A stretch of 45,796 nucleotides of DNA from Krasilnikovozyma curviuscula. Lineage: Eukaryota > Basidiomycota > Tremellomycetes > Cystofilobasidiales > Mrakiaceae. The notes under the pieces were generated by a model. That model did not search any database. It saw only the letters and a program-made list of their open reading frames with translations, and was not told where the DNA came from. Positions within the stretch are counted from its first letter, which is position 1; every line of letters starts with the position of its first letter. The DNA lies in contig MVAQ01000176.1 in the NCBI GenBank assembly GCA_014825775.1, positions 1-45,796 on the forward strand. The letters run 5' to 3'. The position numbers were made by a program, and so were the translations under genes. Of this stretch, positions 11,257-21,088 are shown one piece after another.

Positions 11257-13211
11257 TCAATTGCTCCCGCACATCTCTGTCTTCCCTATCAGCTCATCTA
11301 CAACCGCTGGAAGTGCGTCCGTCGCCAGATAGTGAGCTAAATCCGTACCCCTATAATTCATAGCGAGCAAGTGAGATCACAGAAAGCGTAGGATCCAAAG
11401 ATTAGAAGAAGACCTACAATGGTATCTCCGAGAATGGCTGCGTCAGCGCAAACTGATCGATTACCGCATACCCCAACTCGAGCGCGACTTCTAACATCCT
11501 GTCAGACCAGTGCTTCATTCTACCATTCAACAGAATTGGTGAGCGATCGATTAAAATAGAGAAGGAATGCAGAGCCTACCTGGTATTCGTCCTGTGATCT
11601 TTCCATTCTGAGATCCATCCGTCCGTTCTGGGTGGCTGAGCCGGTGGACCAATGAAGACGAGAGGTATTCTCGGCGTTCCAGAAGGTGTACATTCGTTGA
11701 CTTGTCTGACCAGATTCGACAGCAACGTCCGAATGTGCTTCACTGCTCTGTCTGTGTCCCAAGCTTTCGATGCCAAGTGTGAACCCTGTTTCGGCGAGCA
11801 AATGCGGCAAAGTCAGTCAAGAGTCTAGTGAGTTTCAACAGATGAAAAAGAAGAACCAGCGACTTACGATGCTGACTGTGATTGAAGAAAAATTTTGAAT
11901 TTTGTTGCACGACGTGTAGCCCGACAACAGCTCTCCAAATGGATCCCAGGAGAAGGAGACGGTGCTTCCCCCTTCGGAAAATGTATGATCTTTGGCCTTC
12001 TCCTTCACCGACTCGTACGCAATGTCATCGAAGCCCATCAGCCGTCTAATCGTCGAGTCGGCCACGACACGACCGTGCGAGTCGCCAATGATGTGCGAGT
12101 TTTGTTTTTTGGTAGTGCATGCGGAGTGGTTTCTGAAGGCGAGCCCATCGTGGGTCCATTTACAACCGGTGGGGACGAATTCATAGTTTGTGGACATGGG
12201 CATCAGGGAAATGCTGCCCACCGCCGCTCTGAATTGAGGTCGAACAATGTTGACAAAGTTGTGTGGGAGGTAGACGCCTTTGATGGGGTTTGGACCAGAG
12301 CAAGTTGGAAGACTGAGCATTTGTTTGGACGAGACAGGCGAGGATTTTGAGGCCGAGTACATAAGCCGTTGTTTGGTGACATGGATCGGTGCAAGGAAGG
12401 GAGCACATGCTGCGTCGCAAATATCTAACTGGAGAGGGACCGATAGCATGCGCTTGTAGATCAACGGAGGATACTCTGGAGTGTTTTCTTCCAGGCCAGC
12501 GTAGTTCTGGGACCATTCCGCGGAGAGTCACATTAATCACGATTGCAACAGACGTGGTGACAACAGCAGAATGTTACTCACCTCGTACATGTGGAAGATC
12601 TCCATCGCAACGGGTCCTGCGTTTCTCAACTTAACATCAAACCTGTAGCTACAATCGCCTTCGTATTCACTCCATTCGCTGGCCCACCTCTCGGCTCCAT
12701 CGGTTCTGATCAAGAAGGAGTCCGGCCCTCTCTTGCCTCTAAGCAGCTCTACTACGGAGGAATCATTGCTGATACCACTGACGGTCTCTTCAATGGCTGA
12801 GCACTCTTCGTTGTTCAATCTCGAAATCCTTACCGCAAAGGAGTTGCAAGCCAATTCGTCATGTGCGACTTCAATACGGAATTTTGGGATGATCGACTCA
12901 ATCTGCGTGTAAGGACTCATTCGAGAAGGACCAAGTTCCCCATGTAGGCTTGGACACTTCTTGATTTCGGGTCTTGAGAATGAGCCAAGTTCTCCGTAAA
13001 GTGAATGCGAGTAGAAGCTTAACCCTTGGGGAGTGAAGTTGAGCACTGAGAAGATGAATGCCGCAGTGAACAAGGAGACAGCCATGATGTTTCTAGTTTT
13101 GGAAGTCTTGTACAGCTTCCGAGGGGTGTTCGGACTGAGTATTGTGGGCAGGTAGTCGTGGGATTTCAGTGAGTGCATCGGGGGCGCGACGGGCTGAGGA
13201 TGGCGCTGCAT
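11257..13211 (-). CDS. Paralogous type II membrane GDSH...DxxH esterase/acyltransferase-like protein
   Basis: The gene reads leftward from ATG at 13211. A cytosolic tail of about 40 residues precedes the anchor NIMAVSLFTAAFIFSVLNF. The lumenal region has CNSFAVRISRLNNEECSAIE and YRFDVKLRNAGPVAMEIFHMYE, then PIKGVYLPHNFVNIVRP, IIGDSHGRVVADS (GDS) and GSHLASKAWDTD. The last exon is read after an intron beginning GTAGGTCTTC and gives GTDLAHYLATDA (DxxH) before TGA at 11257-11259. Order of domains, spacing and four intron positions match the gene at 5346-7416, but the amino acids have diverged widely, so the duplication is old. The two copies point in opposite directions around the polysaccharide lyase. 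The start could be the GTG-proximal frame slightly upstream, but 13211 is the first ATG. Same inferred role: O-acylation or deacylation of a glycan in the secretory pathway. Confidence 0.75.
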
Positions 13212-14181
13212 GTGTTGCACACCAAAGCTTCTGAAATCACAACGGTAACAAGGTGTAAGAGAGGGAACAAGTACGGAGATGCGGAGGCGAAGTTGGAAGT
13301 GGAAGATAAGGCTGCGATGACTTCAGTTGATGTGCACCGCAGAAGGCAAAACCATATAGTAAGCAAGCTTCATCAAAGAAAGAACTACACTTTATTAATA
13401 CATACCCAGTTGGAAGACGAATAGAGCTCTGGAAAACACACACAGCAGGTGCGACTGCTGTGTTACAGAACCAGGAAGAGCGAACTTCTGGAAAGCTACG
13501 GATCAGGTACCAAGCAAAGGCAGAGGCAGAAAGAGGTTGGAGAGGAAACTGACTAGGTAAGCCACCTGCGCATCGCAGGAGGCTCCTCCTCATCCGAAGA
13601 ACGGATGAAGGAGAGGTGCGGCGGCGGATGTCTTGGACGCCATGGGCGAGACCTAGCTAGCGAAAAGCGTTCGTCCGTTGACAGTGATGCAAGGACTTTG
13701 AACCGATTCGAGCTCAAGCTCCCACATGTTGCGTCCTCCGAGCTGCTCGCTATCGGATGCCCTGTTGAGAGCTACTCAGTCAGCTCATGTCGCACGGCAT
13801 CGGACACCACTAGTAGCCACTCACCAAACGAAGAAACGCCTCCCTCGCTATTACGCAAAACCATTCTGTCGTTTGTTTTGGTGTATCACTTCAGCTTCTT
13901 CTTGTTATATAATGCGAACGGCTGAGGAAACGAGAAATGCAAGTGGGTGCGAAATTTGTGTACTATTCAGCTGTGGCTGCTTCATTAGTAACATTAGTTA
14001 CGACTACTTGCCCACTTAGCTGCATCAGGCAGTAAAAGCACAATTCCGTATCCAAACCAAAAACTTTTCTAAATTCCTCCTGTTTTTCCCTCCGATCTTG
14101 GGCATATTTGCTTGCTCGCGTTTGATCACCGTCCCAGGCATCATCATCCACGCTCTTGTTCGTGTCTGTTTTACCCCTTTC
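13212..14181. other. Divergent intergenic region, likely promoters of both flanking genes
   Basis: About 970 bases between two divergently read genes. An imperfect palindrome CATCCGAAGAACGGATG lies near 13592-13608, preceded by GGAGGCTCCTCC. Open frames at 13173-13424, 13237-13593, 13605-13925 and 13726-14019 overlap each other in different frames and have no recognisable domain, so none is called. Confidence 0.45.
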
Positions 14182-15144
14182 ATGGCACCAGATATCACTT
14201 TCGAAGTTTGCTATGGCGTTAGCAGGTGAGTACTATCCTCCATTGGCATTCAACGGACAGGGCTTGCTTATACCTTTTTCTCTCTGGTGAAAGCCCTTGG
14301 GCGTTGCTGGGAGCACCTAGAGTAAAGGAGATTGCAGACAAGTACAACCTCAAGGTCGTCCTCCGCCCAATACTTGTGCTGGAGGGTGAGTCTGTTCTTC
14401 TTGAGTTTCGATCGTCCATATAACGGAACTGATCCGCTAATATTCTTCTGTTGCTTTCGACCAGCTAATGGTGGTATTCCTCTCCGTACTCGACCACAAG
14501 CTAGACAAGATTATCATGCATTAGACCTGAAAAGAATGGCAAAGAAGCTCAACATTCCAATGGTGCCCAAACCAAAATTCTATCCCAGCAGAAATATCAA
14601 AATCGCCGGTCAGGCAATAATCCGAGTCCAGAGAGAGTTGGGTGTTGGAAACGACAAGGTTCTTGACTTTTCTTATCGAATTCAAAAGAGGCTATGGATT
14701 GAAGAAGGAGATGTTAGCGATTTGAACGTCTTGAAGGAGGTTGGAAAAGACGCAGGCATATCGGATGAGGTTTTGGAGAAAGCCTGCGTTGATCACACTG
14801 GAGATGAAAATGATGAGGCTGTCAAGGAGTGGAAAGCAAACTTCGATTATTGTGAGGGTCTCAGTGAGTGGTGTCATTCGTTCATTGACTTACCCGACCA
14901 ACCGGCCGACTTCTTGCCCTGCTTTTTTCTCTACTCAGAGATGTTTGGTACTCCAAACTACGTTGTTAATGGAGAGTTTTTCTGGGGTAAGTGACCCTTT
15001 CATCTATGGATATAAAGTGCTGGATGACGCCTCACAGCCCTGCGTGCACGCTGACTCTTATTTCTAACTCGGCGCTCAACAGGTCAGGACCGACTAGATT
15101 TTGTTGAGGATCGGATCATTGAGATTCTTGCTGAGTCGCCGTAG
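14182..15144 (+). CDS. 2-hydroxychromene-2-carboxylate isomerase / GST-kappa-like (DsbA-type thioredoxin fold)
   Basis: The ATG at 14182 gives MAPDITFEVCYGVSS, joined across an intron at 14226-14293 to PWALLGAPRVKEIADKYN and RPILVLEANGGIPLRT. This places the Ser of the glutathione-binding loop (SSPW) and the R-P-x-x-L strand as in the family. The helical insertion contains ALDLKRMAKKLNIPM and KPKFYP. After a third intron the C-terminal part reads FGTPNYVVNGEFFWG, with the cis-Pro loop, and after a fourth intron QDRLDFVEDRIIEIL, ending in TAG at 15142-15144. Length is about 225 residues, normal for the family. Bacterial members isomerise a naphthalene breakdown product using glutathione; fungal members probably act on other thiol conjugates. 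Nothing links it to the glycan genes around it. Confidence 0.85.
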
Positions 15145-16163
15145 TGCAATGTGTCATGAGTTGATATCTATCCAAAGTCAACACTTTGATTAACACCCAA
15201 ACCTTCGTTCATCCTTCACTTCATCTTGTCCTGTGCAGTTCAAAGTATTAACGAGAGCAAATCTTTTAATTTAACACTTTTGGATTTCTTGACCTCACCG
15301 AGGTCTCTCTCTTTTTCTTTTACGGCCTTTGACGGCTCTAGCACCATTGCCTGCTTCTAAACTCTCAACCCCAAACGATCACCATGCGCGTCTTCGTCTG
15401 GTGCCAAATCCTCCCAACCCCAATCACCACCAATCCCAAACTCTTCATCTGAGTCTACATTTGAGTCAGAATCCGTATCATGCTAAATGGTGACAATGCT
15501 ATCCGTTTGAGATCATCAGAGAGAGATATCAATGATGCAAACAGCTAGAGTAGGTAGCAAGTCGCAGTTACGGTGTTTTAGCGAGGAATATGGAGACATT
15601 CGAGACCATCAATGGACGCTTTCTGAGGGCTCCTCTAGACATCCGGCCAACCAAGACGACAACGAGCAATCACCTGAGTAGGCTGAACTAGCTGGTTCAA
15701 CCACCAATCGATAGATACTGCCCTGCATTTTCCCTCCCTCTCCACCCTCGTTAGACCTAACTCCAATTCTAGTTTGATTATGTTTGAGAACTTGATGGTG
15801 AAAGCCGAAAGCGACCAGAGATTGTTAAAATGCACAATGGCAAAAAACAAAACCTGTGGAAGAGTAGTTTTGACCTTTTCCTTCTTTTCCTTCTATGCCA
15901 TTGTATATCCCCTACTTTCAGCGATACACGCAGAGGTATTTGCGACAGATATGCAAGCCTTGTTGTGTTGCTGGTCAATAATTCTTACCATTTGCGCCGC
16001 TGTACCTTTTTAAGTTCGTTGCCACCGCTTGTCTTCTGCGCGGCATGACGTCTAAACTCTAAAACACGCGCTGAACACGACTGGTTCATCCGCGACGCAC
16101 CCCACCTTCCATTTTTCCGTCAGTCCGTCCGGCATCTATCGGGCACATGAAGGCTCACACATC
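15145..16163. other. Intergenic region, with one possible minus-strand terminal exon
   Basis: About 1 kb. A possible acidic minus-strand exon at 15357-15482 is listed separately. The remainder contains the putative promoter of the gene starting near 16164, including C/T-rich tracts at 16095-16240. Open frames at 15774-16048 are short and overlap in several frames; none is supported. Confidence 0.4.
15357..15482 (-). CDS. Possible terminal exon of a small acidic protein
   Basis: On the minus strand a TTTAG acceptor at 15483 is followed by 41 codons, HDTDSDSNVDSDEEFG... ending DEDAHGDRLGLRV, and TAG at 15357-15359. The composition (Asp/Glu/Ser blocks and two Trp) looks protein-like rather than random. 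I could not find an upstream exon that joins in phase: an ATG at 15728 opens about 18 codons, but no splice I tried carried the frame through. It may be a real small gene, the end of an intron-rich gene, or chance. No family recognised. Confidence 0.25.
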   Translation of the reverse strand, partial: HDTDSDSNVDSDEEFGIGGDWGWEDLAPDEDAHGDRLGLRV

Positions 16164-18085
16164 ATGGTAGCAGTAGCAGCGGTTTTACTAACTCCCACCT
16201 TCCCCTCCTGTTGTCTCTTCTCTTTCAGCAGGGGTAGTCTCAAGTTCATTGAGCACTCTCAAATGGTGTCGTCAAGGACGAGAGCACCTTTCCTGCTTCT
16301 CCTACTGATCTTCGCAGGTACATTGTATCGGGTTTCTCGACGATATCAGCCCTCGGGAGTGTTTAGGACTGGGGCTCAAACAAATGCACCTGTAGAGGTT
16401 TGGTGTGCCGCGGACGACTTCGTGCAGGGTCATTGGGAACGGCGAGCAGCACCACCTCAAACACTAAATGATGTTAGGGACATATACAATATCTCTGTGG
16501 GTATCCGTTCCTCTATCCTTCCTTCGATATTATATTTGACTTAAATCTCGCCATCGCCTTGTAGCAGCACGCCTGGATGGAATGTCGAGTCTCTAATGGC
16601 CCACCAATTGATCATCCACAGCATACGCAGAGAATTCTCGATGTTGCATCGGAAGCTTGGGTGCCTCAGAGGAAATGTGCTATGCGAGAGACTGATGTGC
16701 CGAACACCATTATTCGGTTGCTGAGGAGTCGAGTTGGGGTAGTGTAAGTCCGGCTCTGATGGAAACTTGCGGCAGTCCTCAATTCTACAAAAACTGATCA
16801 TGCATCGCTCTTCATTATTTGTAGTTTTATTGGAGGTGAGAAGTGCCATCATCCGTGATCAAAAGGTGAAACAAAACTGATAACGCGCCCCTCTCCTCTC
16901 GTCTCGGATCAAGATTCAATCAGTGAGCATCAATTCAAGATGATGGAAAACTTTCTGGTCACCACCGACATTGTCTGCCTATCTACATGGGACAATCTTA
17001 TCTACGCCAACATCACACTCAATCCGGATCACCCTCTCACCGCTTCTCTCATTGAGTCTGCTGGCGTCACGAAGGAGCGCGCTAAACAACCATTAGTAAC
17101 TTGGATCCGAACGCACCATGTCCTTTCCAACTCTGAACTTGGCGAAGCATTCTCATTCACCGACAGTTACCTTCCGTCGCCGTGGGGTGCTCCGCACTGG
17201 CATGCTATCCTGATGGATCGGATGAAGTATAATTTTCAGATAGTAAAACAAGGAGTACTCGAGGAGCCTAGTGCCATATTGATGAACACTGGTCCTCATT
17301 GGAGCAACATAGATCTGGGATATCTAATTACGGAGGCGGATGTCATGAAAGCGTTCGAAGAAATGGTAAGTTTGTCTCAACAAGTATGTGCATCAAGATT
17401 CCGTTGACCATAAAGGATCCTATAGGTCGATCGAACGATCGCAATTACAAGATCGACGCCTTACCCCATAGTGCCTTACTGGCGGGGTGTAGCTCCTGGT
17501 CAGGTCGGTTGTGAGGAAATTACGACGGGTGAGTGAAGGTCGATCGAAAACTCAAAGGCGATTTTGACGAGCTTTATTCTCCTTGGTTCACTCTAGCTGA
17601 CAATTCTAAGACAAATGGTCAGAGCAAAACGGATCCAGAGCGAATGATGTATAATTGGTGCGCTTTCTATCTTTCATAATTTTCCACAAATTTTGAACCT
17701 TGTCCTTCATTACCCGGCACTACGTGTGGCATTTCTAGGCACCTTTTTAAGGAAATGAACAACATCATAAAATCACGATGTGTGAAAAAACCAAGAGACG
17801 AGACAAACAGCGGATCAGGCCACAGTACCAACCCCTACAACGTCCCACCATTCCAATACTTGGACGTATGGCAGATGTCTGTCACTAGACCAGATGCACA
17901 TCTCCATCCGCCAATGGATTGTTTGCACTTCTGTGCGGTTGGTGTTATGAATGAATGGCAACGAGTCAGTCTCAAGCGTTTGTTACCTTCCCTGATCTGA
18001 CACTGACCTAATGCAAACCATTTCCTAGCTATCGTGGCATCTCATCATGGGAGATTCTGTGAACCAAGATTACATTTACGTTTGA
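16164..18085 (+). CDS. TBL/PC-esterase-like type II membrane protein (putative polysaccharide O-acetyltransferase)
   Basis: Either ATG at 16164 or the in-frame ATG at 16263 could start translation. The second gives a compact tail and anchor (APFLLLLLIFAGTLY) typical of Golgi enzymes. The lumenal part begins with EVWCAADDFVQGHWERR, like the Cys-rich G.W block of trichome-birefringence-like proteins. An 11-nt exon at 16825-16835 then carries FIG of FIGDS, and the Asp codon is split by the following intron. Later exons give WIRTHHVLSN, AILMNTGPHW and, near the end, YLDVWQMSVTRPDAHLHPPMD followed by CLHFC, which provides the DxxH motif. The stop is TGA at 18083-18085. GDS plus DxxH, the Cys-rich start and the RPDAH block together support PF13839. 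Plant members acetylate wall polysaccharides; here a capsule or wall glycan is the inferred acceptor. The gene at 42964-45037 is a relative. Confidence 0.8.
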
Positions 18086-18247
18086 GTTGGGATTGTAAGA
18101 CTTCGAGTAGACATTTCGCCATAGATCGCAGTTTGTACGATTTCTTGTATCGCTATCGACAATTCATCATATACACAGTGTTTCCATTGAAAACCTAAGA
18201 AATAGAGAAAGAGAGACAAGAATCTGGTCTCTACGGTTTATGCTTCA

Positions 18248-20485
18248 TCAAATGGCTTTAACTGCCTGTGTTTCCCTGCCCTCCACCAGCTCGAGCTCTT
18301 GCTTCTCGAAATGAGCATCTGCTTTCTCTCTGTCTTCCTCGATACCATGTCCTGGCCTCAAAATGTGACCCTTCTCCATGGCTCTCCAGGTAAGAACACC
18401 TCTGTTAAGCTTGTTGCACTATAAGGCAGTTGCCAAAGCACCGTCGAGATCTTAGCGACAAAAACTATCAGCTAAAGAGGTTTTGACGGACTTACCCTGA
18501 TCTTCCACATCCAAAATCCGTAGATAGCCAACGGAACAAATCCAGTCATTGGTACCAAGTATGAGATATGAGTTCCCTTGGCATCAGATAGAGTTCCTTG
18601 AATACTTTTGGTCAAGGCCGGTTAGGACCCTACACTGTTCAAATTATGCATTCAACTGAGATTTACCTTGGATAAGCAGCACCACCTGAGACTCCAGCAG
18701 CGATCAAGGCTGAGCCAACCTTTTGGTAAGTGCCGAGATCCGCAGTGGCCACTAGAAGACAGAAACCGTGATCGGCTTTTCCTTTTTATGTCAAGAACGC
18801 AACAACTGATCACCTACCAGTGAATATAATTGGGTAGCAAACAGATTCGAAGAGAAAGATTAAGAACAAGCATGCAATGCCTCCTCTGCCACCGATGGTT
18901 CTACGTGGAAATAGATCTGGCGCTGAATGCTGGGACTGCAACATCAGTATGAGAGTACTTACGAAGTCAGAATAGAGAACAGGATCAAAAATGCGCCGTT
19001 GACACCTAAAGCAAGAGCAGGGTCGACGTATTGAAGATACCAGACTCCGATGAATCTTCCGATGGTGAAGACAGCTTGACAGCCAGAGTACATGTTGGAT
19101 GCTGTAGCCTTGGGGATGTTGAGTCCTGGTTGTTCATCGATGTAAAAGACAGCAAACGATGCAACAGCAACCTGAGCGCCGCTGCAGTGAAGAAGAATGG
19201 CTCAGCGATTGTCGCTGGCGAAACCTAGGTAACTTGGTCTCTTACACATAGAACCATTCGGCCAAGGCACCGAACAGAGTGTGATACTGCTTCATAAAGC
19301 TTCCCTGTACTGCAGCTTCTGTTTCTTCAGTCACCTCTTGAATAACCTCCGGCAGTCGGCAGAAGAAGACAAGGATGTTGATCAATAAGCCAACAAGCGC
19401 AAGCGCAAGGTATACATATTGGACAGTGAATAGAGAGTATTGGTTTGCGCCATTGAAGAACAGGTGCGATGCCATGATGGGACCACTGCAAGATCACGAG
19501 ACAAAAGTGACATTTAGGTCAGGTCCGACTGGTTAGGAGTGAAGTTACTGTTTTGTCTCTCACATAACAGTGGCAATACCGTTGAACCCCTGAGCCAAGT
19601 TCAGTCTCAGAGCAGCGTATCTTGGGGTACCAATAACTATGATGTAGGAGTTGGCAGCAACTTCAAGTGTAGCCAGACCGCTGGCGGTCACGAAGGTGAA
19701 AGCTCTGGCAGAAGGAGCAGGAGAAGACAGACAATTTCAATATCTGAGATAGCACGCACAAATAAATTAGTTTAACTCACACAAACATGCCGTACTTAGA
19801 GTAAACTGCAGCTGGCCAGAACATGACAGCACCTGAGAAGCCATCTCTTGATCAGTTGCACATTTCCATCAAACACAACAAGGGATACTGGCCTCACCGA
19901 TGGAGAAAAGAGTCAGACCGAAATGGATACCTTTCTTGTAACCATACTTTCGCATAAACAAGCCCATTGGAGGAGCGACCACCAAGTAAGCCACAAAGTA
20001 GGCGAATTGCAGCAAGGTACCTGAGAGAGATGTAGTGAGATTAGATTTCATGCTGTGACAGGTAAGAGCGATATTTGATGAAGAGGTTGTAGTGTAGAGC
20101 ATTTCACTCACTCTGAGTGTGGGTGAGACCGCTGGAAAATGGGCAAGATCCAGTCAGATGCTTTAGCAATTTCAAAGAAGGCGCAGGAGGGGCTTACAAG
20201 ATCGTCAAGAAGTGCTGATTCAAGACGTCAAGTAGACCATATGATAGGCCCCACAAGAAGACTAGACCCAAAATAAAGACGCCGATGATCGTAGATAGGG
20301 TTTGTGAAACCTGTAGTCAGCGATGGGACACGGCTTCACCAGCGAGCTAACCAGATAACAGACTAACAGAGGGAGGTCACGATCGAGAAACTGAAGATGA
20401 TTTCCGTTTGAGTCAACTCGGCTGCTGTAACAGCAGCATCTACAGCGGTCCCTTCACGCTTCGTTGTCCCAAAGAATCCAGGCAT
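18248..20485 (-). CDS. MFS sugar permease of the FucP (fucose/glucose-galactose) type
   Basis: The gene reads leftward from ATG at 20485 (MPGFFGTTKREG), which follows a probable 5' UTR intron. Exons spell membrane segments VSQTLSTIIGVFILGLVFLW, GLSYGLLDVLNQHFLTI and LLQFAYFVAYLVVAPPMGLF. The RKYGYKKGIHFGLTLFSIG loop, with its conserved basic stretch, follows. Then come AALRLNLAQGFNGIATVIGP and LVGLLINILVFFCRLPEV, and the end is a charged tail terminating at TGA 18248-18250. The LxQFxxFxAYxxxxPP(M/A)G and RLNLAQGFNG signatures are those of the fucose:proton symporter branch. It probably imports a hexose or deoxyhexose across the plasma membrane. It is convergent with the TBL-like gene to its left, with 162 bases between stops. 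Some exon boundaries in the middle were not fixed by eye. Substrate is not readable from sequence. Confidence 0.8.
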
Positions 20486-21088
20486 GCCGAAATGAAGCCT
20501 GGAAAAGAGGAAAGGTGTAAGTTTACAAGTTCGCGCAACCTCGAGCTTGGCAAGGTCTGCTTCATCAGGAACATTTGACCAGAAAAGCTACTCACTCCTT
20601 ATCACTGCTGTTGAAAGCTCTTGTTTATGTCGGAAAGTTGGGCTCCACGGTGCTTATAAGCTGAAAGTGCGGGGAAGTGCAAGAAGGATCGCTGCCTTTG
20701 CCCTTTATACTCACCTCCGCGTCCAGGTGTTCCTCTTATGGTGGTAGGAAGAAGAAATATGAGCTAGGTACCTTTCTCCGATGATCTGGTGACTCGTCTA
20801 AACGGAAGGTTGGCACGTTGAGCGAGCGATAAGATCGCTTTTGAGCCTCATTTTATCCGAGCAATCCCCAAGGCTAGAAAGTTTTAAAAAAAGAACCAGT
20901 CACGAGATGGACAAAAAGTCTCGACCGACCGTGCTTGCTAATTTGGTGAAAAAATCGGCAGTGACACAACAACCACCGTTTGCCCGGCAGACGCTAACAA
21001 ACATACCCGGCCAATGCGATCCAGCCGAGTTCAACACAAGTGTTGCAAAATATATGCTTGATCCTACCGTATGAATGAAGTATCTCAG
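20486..21088. other. Intergenic region between two minus-strand genes
   Basis: About 600 bases. The part next to 20486 should contain the 5' UTR (with an intron ending just upstream of the ATG at 20485) and promoter of the permease; the part next to 21088 the 3' UTR of the next gene. The 77-codon plus-strand frame at 20841-21074 has no recognisable domain. Confidence 0.4.

Noticed and set aside
13237..13925. Overlapping open frames of about 105-120 codons in the divergent intergenic region
   Set aside because: They overlap in several frames on both strands, with no recognisable domain and no consistent splice pattern.
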